Positions 10,371 to 22,437 of a stretch of 64,000 nucleotides of DNA are shown one piece after another. Position 1 is the stretch's first letter. Each line of letters begins with the position of its first letter. A model generated the notes under the pieces. The model searched no databases. It was not told the DNA's origin and saw only the letters and a program-made list of their open reading frames with translations. A program made the translations under genes and the position numbers. Origin of the DNA: Meandrina meandrites (lineage: Eukaryota; Cnidaria; Anthozoa; Scleractinia; Meandrinidae); NCBI GenBank assembly GCA_963693305.1, contig OY855908.1:25111993-25175992 (forward strand). Reading direction: 5' to 3'.

Positions 10371-10796
10371 ATCGTACGGCGCTAAAAAAAGGATCCTGAG
10401 ATTCGCACAAACGACATGCCAACTCACAGAAAGAGTGAAAGTTGTAAAAGGAAATTATAAAAGCAAAATATCCGATCGAAAGCAGAAATGACCGCGATCA
10501 CTTGTGTTTCTCACCTCTACTGATATTTCTTCGACTTCAGAGGCATTTGTTGACACTAGCCTTTCCCTGTACAAGTCCATCGGTAAATTCTCCATGGTTT
10601 CAATAAAATCAGTGTTCTTATAATGTAACATGTATATAACCACTACTTTGATTGGCAAATACTTCGATTCGACTATGTTTGTTGATGCGCTTTTCAGTTT
10701 CCGTTCTTCGCTCGCGCGTCTTGTGATAAAGTGTGATATGCAAATTAGCTATGAAATGGTATCTAATGCGCATGTGCACCAGCTGACCGTGTTCCT

Positions 10797-11205
10797 TTAA
10801 TGTACCCACTATATATGTCAAAGAGAGTTTAAAAACAAATTGGTTTATGCCGGGGATGTTGCAAATCTACTGTAACACGGGTGAGAAGTAAATGATTATG
10901 AAACTAATAAAAAGGATACCAAAGACAGCTTTATTTTCCAATGACGCGGGCGTTTACTCAACAAATGATCCTGCAAAAATCGCGCAGAATATCGCCTCAG
11001 TGACTACTTAGCTGACGAAGCCGTTCGCCGAGTTGGGTGATATCTCTTCCTAGTCAGCATAGCTGTTATTAACCGAGCAGGAGGCCCGTCTCAAGATTTT
11101 CCCATACAAAGCTCGGTTAATAAGTTAATAATCAGCATGCCAACATTATAATAAAGTGGCTTATATTAAAGTGTCCTCCAAAAAATTACCTAGACAAAAA
11201 TTAAC
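10797..11205. other. Remainder of the duplicated KLHL upstream block
   Basis: The sequence resumes the paralogous flank seen after copy 4 (ATATGTCAAAGAGA, TTATTTTCCAATGACGCGGG, CAGAATATCGCCTCAG, AATCAGCATGCCA). It is the uninserted counterpart of two foldback insertions near 34,260 and 34,862. No gene is visible. Confidence 0.65.
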
Positions 11206-11971
11206 ACGGCCGCAATCTAAATCGTTAATAGACTGTTCATCGACTGCTTTTAGAGGCTGTGCTTACTCTGCTAAAGGAGCCCAGGGATATACAGCTATTT
11301 CGAGAAAGGCTAAGTGTCCTACATAAGGAAGAAAGCGTACGTGGCAATGTCGAAAGGTATCTTGGGTAGTGGCAGTTGGCTGTTGCTTCATTGCTTATAT
11401 AGAAGGATAAAGCAGGAACACATACATTCACAGATTGGTTTCATAAACTCAGTGTTCCAATAATATATGGTAATAAATGGCAGGAATTATATATTTTTTA
11501 ATTGTGTTAATACTCCGTATATTTTTCATTTCTTGTGATAATATTCTTCCTTTTCTAATCCAAGTCAATACTCAGGTACTGCTACTGGTAATTTTAATCA
11601 CCATGCTGTATAACTACCACACTTTGCGGCTTTAGCTGGTCTTACAATGCCAAGCCTTAAATGAATACGAATACACAATGTTCCTAAAAATCCATCGAAA
11701 TTCTCACAATTTTAAAAACTGACACATTGTATCGAAAAGGTCCTTTGGTGTTTTTAAGCCGAAAAAGTTCAGATGACTGTCCTTTAATTAATATAATAAA
11801 ATAGATCTCCTCGATTTGAGAGTTGTCCTTTATAACTTAATTCATAATTGTCCTTAAACACAATTAAAAAAATTTTACACTGATTTCCTTGTACATGTAT
11901 CACAATAACAGGTACAAGTTGCAAACGGATAAACTGGCAAGGATCGCTGGCTCTCGCTCTTACTGTGATAT
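11206..11971. repeat. Duplicated 3' flank of KLHL copy 2
   Basis: This block matches 18,938-19,970 downstream of copy 3 over most of its length, starting at AAATCGTTAATAGACTGTTC and including TTGTACATGTATCACAATAA near its end. It marks the 3' part of the segmental duplication unit. It contains no coding sequence. Confidence 0.75.
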
Positions 11972-13759
11972 TCAGTAAGTCGTGGAGTCGTGGTCTATGG
12001 ACTCCAGGTTATTCAAGACGCCGTAAAATACTCGAAGTGAGCAACCTTTCAAAAAGTCCCAATCATTTTCTCTTTCCCTGGTGGTCACTTTTCTAACGGG
12101 AATAATTGCCTTCTCGTTCCACTTGTTTTTTTCATGGTCGTAGCCCTCAATTTTATCGCTAAATTTCCCTGAAAACGTGCGACCACCAAGCACATACAAC
12201 GTTTTGTCAACCAACACCATTCTCCCTAAAGTCCGACAACTTGTCAAGCTGGCAATGACTTGCCACTCATCTGTTAGTATGTTGTAAACTTCACAGGATT
12301 TCAGCACTTCCGATCCATGACCTCCAGCAATGAAAATCTTTTCGTTTTTACACACACCAAAAGCACGTGTCCTCGCCTCGTTCAAAGGCGCTATTTTTTG
12401 CCATTCGTCGGCCTCGGTGTTGAATCTTGTGCATTCCGACAGGGGTGGTGGGTGCTGGTCCATCAGGATCCTTTCACTGAATTTCCTACCACCGATAACG
12501 TAGATGTACCTGCCTACAGTCATGGCACAGAAATCTGCTTTTTCAACCCATTTAAACAACGGCGACATCGAATTTAAGTCAAAGTTGTATCTCCAAAGAG
12601 CGGTTGATTTGTAATAGATGACGTCACGATCTGCTACAATAAAACAGATTTGGTTTTCGACAACCAAAACATTCTCAAGTTTCTTTTTAGTGAATGGCAG
12701 CTTTGAATCCAGTTTTGTCCACGGAGCTGGGGACCAGCGGTTCAAATCTGGGTCATAGCATTGCGATCTGGTGATATCATCAGTAACAACCAACAACGTT
12801 TTGCGAAATGAAACTATATGTTTTACCCTTGTTTGGACTTCACTGAAGTCCAAATGAGGGCAAAGCATATAGTTTCCGTTTGCCAGTGATTGATTCGCTG
12901 GCAAACGGAACCACTCATCCGTTGCTGGAAGATAAAAGCACGTGTGGTGATCACTAAAGAAATCCGTGATCACGATAACATCTCTCTCCAGTGACTTTCT
13001 TGGAGAATGTGGCCGTGGAACATTAACATCACAATCAGTTGAACACACAATCCAGTTTAATGCATCAGTCACACGGTCGAGGCAGTTTGAACTTTCTCTC
13101 ACAAGAGCATTGGTAACGACATGTTTCAGTAAAAAATCACACGATATAGTCGTCAGTCGAACGTGACGAAAAAGTTCGCTGAATTTTGCACTTCGCTCAC
13201 TTTTGTCGTGATCAATCCATCTTAGTATGATATTAAAAACGTTTTCCTCTGCGTCAATCACTATGTCATCGCTTGAAATCCATTTTTCAACTTCATGGCT
13301 TGGCAAATTTAGAAAGCCGTCAGATACAGCGACGGTGGTAAAGTTTAAGTTGATGAATTTCCTGGTGCTAGCGATGAGCTCTTCACATGAATACTGTTCT
13401 GCTATTGAGTAGTAAATTGAAATGCAGTTCACAGTGGTCATGTGCTGCTCGAGAAATTCCTGAGCTAAAGCTTTAAGGTTTAAAAGGAGAAGATAATCTG
13501 CCGTTTGGATCAGTTTCTCAGCATTCTCTTGAGTGGATATCTGAACATTGCCAGTGTAAATAAACTGCAGAATATCTGCCATTTGAGACTCGATTATCCA
13601 CTCCAGGCGAATAACTCCTTCATTATTCTCTTTCATGTCGCTGCTGAGAAGTTTTTCAAAGAAGGGACTCGCCTTTGAAAGAACATTTCTGTGAGCCTGG
13701 AACTCCTTTCCATCTTTCACCACCAAAGTTATGAATGGACTTAGATGATCTTCAGACAT
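11972..13759 (-). CDS. BTB-BACK-Kelch protein (KLHL-like), paralog 2, intact
   Basis: A single exon of 595 residues, within the usual KLHL size range. The BTB fold (about residues 8-105) starts ITLVVKDGKEFQAHRNVLSK and includes QFIYTGNVQ. BACK (about 110-215) includes LPSHEVEKWISSDDIVIDAE and LFRHVRLTTIS. The C-terminal half carries Kelch blades with YIYVIGG, IFIAGG and LYVLGG plus trailing Trp residues. Such proteins dimerise by BTB, bind cullin-3 and present substrates on the Kelch propeller. The substrate here is unknown. I chose the Met of MSEDHLSP as start because it is in all copies. An upstream ATG at 13,795 adds 12 residues, but copy 4 has a frameshift in that stretch. One Asp present in copies 3 and 4 (SPFDITL) is missing here through a 3-bp deletion. 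Confidence 0.9.
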   Translation of the reverse strand: MSEDHLSPFITLVVKDGKEFQAHRNVLSKASPFFEKLLSSDMKENNEGVIRLEWIIESQMADILQFIYTGNVQISTQENAEKLIQTADYLLLLNLKALAQEFLEQHMTTVNCISIYYSIAEQYSCEELIASTRKFINLNFTTVAVSDGFLNLPSHEVEKWISSDDIVIDAEENVFNIILRWIDHDKSERSAKFSELFRHVRLTTISCDFLLKHVVTNALVRESSNCLDRVTDALNWIVCSTDCDVNVPRPHSPRKSLERDVIVITDFFSDHHTCFYLPATDEWFRLPANQSLANGNYMLCPHLDFSEVQTRVKHIVSFRKTLLVVTDDITRSQCYDPDLNRWSPAPWTKLDSKLPFTKKKLENVLVVENQICFIVADRDVIYYKSTALWRYNFDLNSMSPLFKWVEKADFCAMTVGRYIYVIGGRKFSERILMDQHPPPLSECTRFNTEADEWQKIAPLNEARTRAFGVCKNEKIFIAGGHGSEVLKSCEVYNILTDEWQVIASLTSCRTLGRMVLVDKTLYVLGGRTFSGKFSDKIEGYDHEKNKWNEKAIIPVRKVTTRERENDWDFLKGCSLRVFYGVLNNLESIDHDSTTY

Positions 13760-14640
13760 TTTTCCTTGCTCACAGAATATATAGTTAGGCTGCATTTAAG
13801 TGTCGATTCATGCTTGGTTTAACATGGGAACATTTGTTGGAATCTCTTGCAGCTGTTCACCCTTGTTGCAGATCGTACTTGGCAATAAAGAAGAGATTCA
13901 GGTAGCAGGCAACTGTGTAGCAGCCTTCCTTTCCTGCAAAAGCAAATGTTTGTGATCAAAGACCGCGATAGCTACATTGCGTGCTATCATTCACGAAACT
14001 TTCTTTTTGGAAATTTTGCATAATGGTATGAGGTGTAAACTATCTATAGCTAGCGGAAGCCGTGTAGTTATGCACGGATGAAAAGTCACAGGTTCTCAAA
14101 TGGAACAGTACTGAGCTTTTTCAATTAACTGATCCGCAATGCGTACGTGCAAGTGTGGGCATCTAGGTGCCAACGAGGATGACGTAGGAAGTTCTTTTAA
14201 CCATAGTTATTCGGCTATAAGCCATGGAGAAGATGAAATGCAAACGATGGAACGTAACCGCTTTGGCTATTGGTCGAGATCCCTGCTTTTGTGAAGCGAA
14301 GCAGCGTAGTATTCGATCACGCGGGACATGACATTTCCTCACTTATTCTGCCAGGTGAAGACAACAAACCAATAAAAACGCTAAGACAAGTTAATCCTAC
14401 TGAACTGATAACTATAGCCACATAATAAAAAAGCCTCCAATAATTTCAAGACTTGTTATGTCACCAAACTAATGTTCATTATTTGTCACACGCATGCGCA
14501 CGTCTTCACAAACTTCCGGCGTACGTGCGCGATGATAAGGCGTCAGTGCGCAACAGGCTGGAAAGTGGAGGAATAATGACGCACTGTCCGGAAAGCCGAA
14601 CAATTGTTAAGAAGAGTACTGAAGAAGAACGCGGTCAGCG
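13760..14640. other. Duplicated upstream region of KLHL copy 2
   Basis: This is conserved with the regions upstream of copies 1, 3 and 4. It includes GCTTGGTTTAACATGGGA, the AACTATCTATAGCTAGCGGA segment and the segment with CCAGGTGAAGACAACAAACC. It probably contains the promoter of the minus-strand gene. No specific core element can be assigned by eye. Confidence 0.6.
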
Positions 14641-16785
14641 GTTTGATCACCCGGGGGGGAATGAAGAAATCATGCTTTTTTCGATTGGTTGTTATACGAA
14701 CAGCCAATAAAGAAATCGATCTTTTCCATTCTCTTTAAGTTACTGTGATGTGAAGTGAAGTCTTAATTTAATGAGGGTAGCACGTAAAAGTGAAAAAAAA
14801 TTATGCACTTGTGGCCCTCAAATATTAAATTGCAATTGAGGCGGCTGATAACGGCTTTCAGCAAAATAATGGCTCAGTACTGCAATTCTTTATCAGATGC
14901 CATTACAGTAATGGTATGAAACAAAGCCCAATCATTAGTCAACAAGTTGTGATCATTTTCTCGACATAAGTGGTTACCATAGAAATAGTATAAGCTGTAG
15001 AAAACATCCTAAATTTGAGCTTTCGGTGCTAATAACTCAAAAATGAGCTTGGTGGCCCTCACTTTTTACTATTGAATTTTGATGAGGATGTCATGATACA
15101 ACATTTGGAAAAGTTAAAAGAATTCCATCAAAGGGGTTCAAAGCCACCTTATTTTTTTTTTGAAAATTTAAGTTGTTCTAAAATTAAGGGTGCTTCAACA
15201 GGTTATACATGAGCCTCTGGCTCGGATATGGAGGCAACCTCATCCCGCGTTATGACGTTAATAAATTGATTTTATTGTTATATTATTATGGTTCGAATTT
15301 CGTTCAAGCCTGAATATTAGGCTTTCTTTTCCCAACTGCTGCTTTTATGAGTTACATCTTTCCCCTGCAGTTCAAATATTTGGCATTTCATAGATTTATT
15401 TTCATAATAAAGATTTAGCTCTAAAAGAGCTGCAGAGTTTTTGTGGATGCCGTATCCTAGATACCGGCATCCTCTTTGCAGTCATGCTGTAATGTAACAA
15501 TAGAAGCTTCGGGAGCCAATAAGATCACGAATAATGCAATCGATTTATCATTGTGATCAGTCAATTAAATTTCGATGGACCACGAGTTGGTTCCTTGGTA
15601 GTCGTCTTTTCCTCGAGTTCGGACCGATTTCAACGATCGTCAATGGACAATGTTGTCTTTCCTTCTGAACACGGAAAATATTCGCCTCTCCGGGGCTTAA
15701 AATGTAAAGACGAAACACCAATCAATTTCCATGTGGCTCCAAAGTGGAAGATTCTGAATTACAGAGTGCTAAAACCTTGCTGGTGAAGGATTTATGACGG
15801 CAACGAGGCGACGTGTCTTACGCTTTGGCGCATATGCTTATTTTGTATGCAATTCATTATTCTGATTATTGACACACTTGTTTACGGACTTATCCAGCTT
15901 TTTAAGACTTCAGTATTGCAACCAATTTGGATGGAATTTTTTGAAGGATCGGTAAGTTATCAAGTGAAAAATTTGACTGCAAAAGCCATCTGCTAGAATC
16001 AATTGAATACCGTGCAAATTTGAACACGCTTGCAGTGCAGAATTCCATTTTGCTGCATTTTAATATTTTGTCGCTTTTCGAAAAATTCTTTGCTTAATTT
16101 TAAAGGAAATGAAATCTGAAACAAAGTTTCTTTCATTTGTTTCGAGTTTTAGGCTTTCGAAGCAAACATCTTCAGATGTTAGATTTGAGACAGACGTGAT
16201 TGTTATTATCTGATACGCACTCTTTCACGGCGACTTTCGTCTTTGTTGAAGCCGTTTTGTTTTGAAGGTTTCGATCTATAATTACTACATTCCTTCACAA
16301 AATATAATGGAGTATTAGTAAAAGTAATAGAAAGTGTGGCAAGCATTGCTTGTGTCTACACGAGCAATTTAGAAGTTCTGCACATTGAGTAGGGATTTCG
16401 TGCTGTGATTTGCAAATATTTTTATCATCTTGAATTACCGCTTTTCTGAAACTGTGCAATCGAATTGATGTAATTTTTAGCTGTACAGAATTAAAAACCT
16501 ACCAGTTGTCAAAGGCGAGTGGAGCTGTCAGTTGTCAGCTGACGTGTTGTTAAGTTTATATTTTCTAGGAAGTCTTCATGTTTTCATGATGGCGTAGAAT
16601 GCCTATTGTTCTCGGGACATTTACCTACAGGTGGAAAAAGTGTATAGGTCTGTCACGACGCTTGTTAATATTCATAGATGCTCCGAACGAGCTGTTTTCA
16701 TTGGTTGCTATGAACGCGCGACAATACTCATTACCTCATGATGAGTCGGTAAACTAAGCAATGAACTCGCCGCCTATTGTTTCTT
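14641..16785. other. Intergenic, no gene seen
   Basis: The first 80 bp (TTTTTCGATTGGTTGTTATACG) resembles 24,445-24,480. The rest is AT-rich unique-looking DNA. Short open frames such as 15,553-15,786 show no recognisable motif or splice context. Confidence 0.5.
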
Positions 16786-17035
<250 letters not shown>

Positions 17036-18305
17036 CAACAACAACAACAACTTTATTACCAAAAAAAGACTTCATACAATGCTTAAAAAAAAATTAAAAC
17101 AGGATATTGGTAACAACACTCAGAAAAACTAAAAAGCTTATCGAGCTGAGCGAAGTTAAATTAGATTAAAACTAGGACGGTGGTTGGCAATAAAGCAAAA
17201 AATAAATAAATAAAACGGTTAATGGAAAATGTTAATAGCTAACATAAACATTCTATAGCAAAATATATAAAAGCTAAATAAAGAAAATAAGTATTGAATA
17301 TTAAGTAACTACTAGGTGCCAGATGAACACTCATTAATGTTGGCAGTATTTCTGTAAGATGTTAAGTTTAACTTCATTTTTGAACATTTTGAGGGGGAGG
17401 TATTTGATGTTTTCATCCAAGTCATTCCAAACTTTTACAGCAGCAAAGCGAATGTTGAATTTACCATAGTTTGTTTTGACAGAGTTAATATAATAAGTTG
17501 ATCTGGACGCAAGCCTGGTTTTGTACTGGTGAATTGATGAAACAGATTGAAAAAAGTTATCAAAGGAAGACGGAAGAAGGTTCTTATGATACTGATACAC
17601 AAAAAGTGCATTATGCAAACTAACAAGGTCACCTAATTTTAGAATCTCTAGTTCTTTAAAGAGAGGCTCTGAGTGTTCATCTGGTTTTGAAAAAGTTATT
17701 ATACGCATGGCTCTCTTCTGAAGAGTTATTAAAGGTTTGATCGAAGAACTATAGGTATTGCCCCAGAGTAATAAGCCATATGTTAAGTAGGGATAGATAA
17801 GTGAATAATAAAGTTGTTTCAATATATTTTTCTTTACATAATATCTAAGTTTCGATAGAACTCCAATACCTCTTGAAATTTTTTTACTTACTTCATGTAT
17901 GTATGCTTTCCAATTCAGATTTGAATCTAAAATAAGTCCCAAATATTTGACACGAGTGTCGGGTTTAATAGAAATATTGGAAATTCTAAGATTCATATTG
18001 TGCATTATTCGTCTTTGTGGAGAATGAAATACAACAAAATTTGTTTTATCAATGTTCAAGGATAATTTGTTAGCATATAACCACTGGCTCACCTTTTCTA
18101 ATTCAATATTTAAGTCTGTTTCTAGATTTAGAATGTTAGGATTATTCAGAAATAGGTTTGCATCATCAGCAAAGAGGTGAAATTCTAAAATATTGGAGCA
18201 TTTAGGCATATCATTTATATATAAAAGAAATAAAAGTGGTCCAAGGACTGACCCCTGTGGGACACCACAAGTTATAGTTTGGTAATCAGATAGCAATAGT
18301 GTTCT
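17036..18305 (-). mobile_element. 5'-truncated LINE with (TTG)n 3' tail
   Basis: On the minus strand the element begins abruptly inside the reverse transcriptase near 18,305 and ends TTTGGTAATAAAGTTGTTGT followed by the microsatellite. The AATAAA near the end and the short-repeat tail are typical of CR1/L2/Jockey-group LINEs. No endonuclease is present, consistent with 5' truncation on integration. Confidence 0.85.
17334..18296 (-). pseudogene. LINE reverse transcriptase, C-terminal portion
   Basis: About 320 residues are open. They contain the RT motif GVPQGSVLGPLLFLLYINDM, the catalytic FADD box (FHLFADDANLF), the thumb motif KYLGLILDSNLNWKAYI and the Cys-poor C-terminal region of Jockey/CR1-type elements ending near VWNDLDENIKYL. 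There is no ATG at the 5' end, only the truncation point, with an in-frame stop just upstream. The open frame suggests a fairly recent insertion, but the fragment cannot move by itself. Confidence 0.85.
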
Positions 18306-18937
18306 TCTTACGCACGTCTAGAGGGATCTTGTTCCAGAGTTTTATCGCACGAACTTTCTTTGTTTCGATGAACTCAACGCGCCTTTGTTATTTAAATACC
18401 AAAACAAGTCACCGCACAAGTGTGTTTTTTGTTCGTTTCGCAAATTTAAAGTCAAACATCCACGCATTAACTCATTTTCGCGCAATAGATTCGTATTTGC
18501 TTTAAGGAGGTTTCGTTGTGTCGAATATGTAACACTGAAAATAAACGAGCTCGGAGGCCCTCATTTTTTATTAGTGGCATTTAGATTGGACTGCGAGTAC
18601 GAGATTGATTGCGAGTACCAGTTTTAAAACCAAATTCGTGTGCCTCATATAATTAATTACTTATCGCACTAATCTTATCTCTTACATTTATCTATGACAT
18701 TTATGTGTAAGTCAGCAACAAGAAAGGGTTATAGTTAGGGGGATACAATTGTCTCGAAATTACTCGTAGTCAAAAATAAAGGTCGCTATTATTGAATCGT
18801 GATCGTGAATCGTGAGAGAAAGGCCTCCTCACTATTGAGTCAAATGTGTATGGAAATTGGATTATCAAAATAGCGCTGTTTTGGTCAGGGTTTCCTGTAG
18901 CCAAACCATGTTTGCTGAGGATAAGTCCAACATATGA
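18306..18937. other. Intergenic, no gene seen
   Basis: About 630 bp between the LINE truncation point and the duplicated KLHL 3' flank. Short open frames overlap in all directions without recognisable motifs. Confidence 0.5.
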
Positions 18938-19970
18938 AATATAAATCGTTAATAGACTGTTCATCGACTGCTTTTAGAGGCTGTGCTTACTCTGCTAAAG
19001 GAGCCCAGGGATATACACCTATTTCGAGAAAGGCTAAGTGTCCTAGATAAGGAAGAAAGCGTACGTGACAATGTCGAAAGGTATCTTGGGTAGTGGCAGT
19101 TGACTGTTGCTTGATAAAAGTTTACGGTGTTTCATTGCTTATATAGAAGGATAAAGCAGGAACACATACATTCACAGATTGGTTTCATAAACTCAGTGTT
19201 CCAATAATATATGGTAATAAATGGCAGGAATTATATATTTTTTAATTGTGTTAATACTTCGTATATTTTTCATTTCTTGTGATAATATTCTTCCTTTTCT
19301 AATCCAAGTCAATACTCAGGTACTGCTACTGGTAATTTTAATACACGATGTTCCTAAATTAAAATCCATCGAAATTCCGACAATTTAAACTGACACATTG
19401 TAAAGAAAAGGTCCTTGGTGTTTCTTAGCCGAAGTTTTTACTTGTGTTAATACTCCGTATATTTTTCACTCATCTTGTGTTAATAGACCCCTTAATACTC
19501 TAGCCGGGTCATTTCACATATTTCACTTCTTGTGTTTATACTCCTTCCTTTCTAATCCAATCACTATACTTATTTTCTCTTACCACACTGTAAAACTACC
19601 ACACTTTCCTGGTCATTGCTGGTCTAAGAATGCCAAATTTTAAACCAATACGAATACACAATGTTCCTAAATTAAAATTCATCGAAATTCCGACAATTTT
19701 AAAAACTGACACATTGTATCGAAAAGGTCCTTGGTGTTTTTAAGAAGAAAAAGTTCAGATGACTGTCCATTAATAAATATAATAAAATAGATCCCCTCGA
19801 TTTGAAAGTTGTCCTTTATTATTTAATTCAAAATTGTCCTTAAACACAAATAAAATATTTTTACACTGATTTCCTTGTACATGTATCACAATAACTGGTA
19901 CATTTTAATGAAGTTATAAGCGGATAAACTCGCAAGGATCGCGGGCTCTCGCTCTTACTGTAATATTCGG
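18938..19970. repeat. Duplicated 3' flank of KLHL copy 3
   Basis: Matches 11,206-11,971, beginning AAATCGTTAATAGACTGTTC. It is longer than the copy 2 flank because parts are repeated internally, for example TAATACTCCGTATATTTTTC-type and CACAATGTTCCTAAATTAAA-type stretches that occur twice here. Confidence 0.75.
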
Positions 19971-21707
19971 TTAGTCATGGTCTATGGACTCTAGGTTATT
20001 AAGAACGCCGTAAAATACTCGAAGTGAACAACCTTTGAAAAAGTCCCTAATATGTTCTCTTTCCCTGGTGGTCACATCTCTAAAAGGAATAATTGCCTTC
20101 TCGTTCCACTCATTTTTTTCATGGTCGTAGCACTCAAGTTTAGTGCTACCACCAAGCACATACAACTTTTCGTCAACCAACACCATTCTCCCTAAAGTCC
20201 GACAACTTGTCAAGCTGGCAATGACTTGCCACTCATCTGTTAGTATGTTATAAACTTCACAAGATTTCAGCACTTCCGATCGATGACCTCCAGCAATGAA
20301 AATCTTTTCATTTTTGCACACACCACAAGCGTGTGTCCTCCCCACGTTCAAAGGCGCTATTTTCTGCCATTCCTCTGCCTCGGTGTTGAATCTTGCGCAT
20401 TCCGAGAGAGGTTGCTGGCCGAACGTTCTCCTTACATTGGGTTTCCTACCACCGATAACGTATATGTACCTGTCTACAGCCACGGCACAGAAATCTGCTT
20501 TTTCAACCCAGTTAAACAACGGCGACAACGAATTTGAGTCAAAGTTGTATCTCCAAAGAGCGGTTGGTCTGTAAGTAACTTCCCTGGCAGGTGTATAATA
20601 GTCGAAATAGCGAGTTACGCCACGAACTGCTACAATAAAACAGATTTGATTTTCGACAACCAACACATTCCGAAGTGTCTCTTCATTGAATGACTCCATT
20701 GAACCCAGTTTTGTTCACGGAGCTAAGGACCAGCGGTTCAAATCTGGGTCATAGCATTGTGATCTGGTGATATCATCAGTAACAACGAACAATGTTTTGC
20801 GAAATGAAACTATACGCTTTACACTTGCTTTGACTTCAATCGCTGGCAAACGGAACCACTCATCTGTTGCTGGAAGATAAAAGTACGTGGGTTTATTACC
20901 AAAGAAATCCGTGATCACGATAACATCTCTCTCCAGTGACTTTCTTGGAGAATGTGGCCGTGGAACATTAACATCACAATCTGTTGAACACACAATCCAG
21001 TTTAATGCATCAGTCACACGGTCGAGGCAGTTTGAACTTTTTCTCACAAGAGCATTGGTCACGACATGTTTCAGTAAAAAATCACGCGATATAGTCGTCA
21101 GTCGAACGTGACGAAAAAGTTCGCTGAATTGTGCGCTTCGCTCACTTTTGTCGTGATCAATCCACCTCAGTATAATTTTAAAAACGTTTTCCTCTGCGTC
21201 AATCACTATGTCATCGCTTGAAATCCATTTTTCAACTTCATGGCTTGGCAAATCGAGAAAGTTGTTAGATACAGCGACGGCCGTAAAGTTTGAGTTGATG
21301 AATTTCCGGGTGCTAGCGATGAGCTCTTCACATGAATACTGTTCTGCTATTGAGTAGTAAATTGAAATGCTGTTCACAGTGGTCATGTGTTGCTCGAGAA
21401 ATTCCGTGGCTAAAGCTTTAAGGTTTGAAAGGAGAAGATAATCTGCCGTTTGGATCAGGTCCTCGGCATTCTCTTGAGTGGTATTCTGAACATTGCCAGT
21501 GTAAATAAACTGCAGAATATCTGCCATTTGAGACTCGATTATCCACTCCAGTCGAATAATACCTTCATTATTCTCTTTCATGTCGCTGCTGAGAAGTTTT
21601 TCAAAGAAAGGACTCGCCTGTGAAAGAACATTTCTGTGAGCCTGGAGCTCCTTTCCATATTTCACCACCAAAGTTATGTCAAATGGACTTAGATGATCTT
21701 CAGACAT
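19971..21707 (-). pseudogene. BTB-BACK-Kelch (KLHL-like), paralog 3, one nonsense codon
   Basis: The BTB, BACK and first Kelch part (20,715-21,707) and the remaining Kelch part (19,971-20,699) lie in the same frame. They are separated only by TGA at 20,715-20,717, where copy 2 has TGG (Trp of the APWTKL motif). In the MSEDH frame the stop is codon 331. Everything else is family-like, with HAFGVCKNEKIF-like and LYVLGG blades present. As read, the product would be a 330-residue BTB-BACK protein with almost no propeller. That form could bind cullin-3 or dimerise with full-length paralogs without presenting substrate. It may instead be a young pseudogene, a polymorphism or a base error. Confidence 0.8.
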
Positions 21708-22437
21708 TTTTCCTTTCTCAGAGAATATATAGTTAGGCTGCATTTAAGTGTCGATTCATGCTTGGTTTAACATGGGAGCATTTGTTGGAATCTCTTGCAG
21801 CTGTTTGCGCTTGTTGCAAATTATACTTGGCAATAAAGAAGAGATTCAGGTAGTAGGCAACTGTGTAGCAACCTTCCTTTCTTTCAAAAGCAAATGTTTG
21901 TGATCAAAGCCCGAGATAGCTACATTACGTGCTATCATTCATGAAATTTTCTTTTTGGAAATTTGCATAATGGTCTGAGGTGTAAACTATCTATAGCTAG
22001 CGGAAGCCGTGCAGTTATGCACGGAGGGAAAGTCACGGGTAGTCAAATGGAACAGTACCCAGCTTTTTCAATTAACTGCTCCGCAATACGTGCGTGCTAG
22101 TGTGGGCGTCTAGGTGCCAACGAGGATGACGTAGGAAGTTCATTAAACCATATAGTATTTTTATAGTATTTGGCTATAAACCATGCAGAAAATGAAAAGC
22201 AAACGATGGGAAAAGACGGAACCGCTGTGGCTATCGGTCGAGATCACTGCTTTTGTGCAACGAAACGGCGTAGTATTCGATCACGCGGGAGTCGACATTT
22301 CCTCACTTATTCTGCCAGGTGAAGACAACAAACCAATAAAAACTCTAAGACAAGTTAATCCTACTGAACTGATAACTATAGCCACACAATAAAAAAGCCT
22401 TCAATAATTTTAAGACTTGTTGTGTCACCAAACTAAA
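21708..22437. other. Duplicated upstream region of KLHL copy 3
   Basis: Homologous to the regions upstream of the other KLHL copies. On the plus strand it holds a 69-codon open frame at 22,183-22,392 (ending ELITIATQ-stop). The equivalent frame is broken in the copy 2 and copy 4 flanks. I recognise no family. It may be a relic of a divergent gene or chance. Confidence 0.55.

Larger units (their letters stand above)
8963..10796. mobile_element. TTAA-flanked non-autonomous transposon (Kolobok/piggyBac-type) hosting two MITEs
   Basis: Both ends abut TTAA (8959-8962 and 10797-10800). The terminal inverted repeats are AGGGACATGGTCAGCT and the complement of AGCTGACCGTGTTCCT. The paralogous flank of KLHL copy 4 (near 34,070) runs from GGTTTACCTTG straight to TACACACTATATG, so it lacks this insert. 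TTAA duplications are typical of Kolobok and piggyBac elements, and AGGG-type termini favour Kolobok. No transposase is visible. It hosts the MITEs at 9422-9714 and 9954-10370. Confidence 0.75.

Noticed and set aside
15553..15786. 77-codon plus-strand frame
   Set aside because: No recognisable motif, splice context or repeat copy. Length is within chance expectation.
20715..20717. TGA in KLHL copy 3 as a selenocysteine codon
   Set aside because: Sister copies have Trp at this site, KLHL proteins are not selenoproteins, and no SECIS-like structure was evident.
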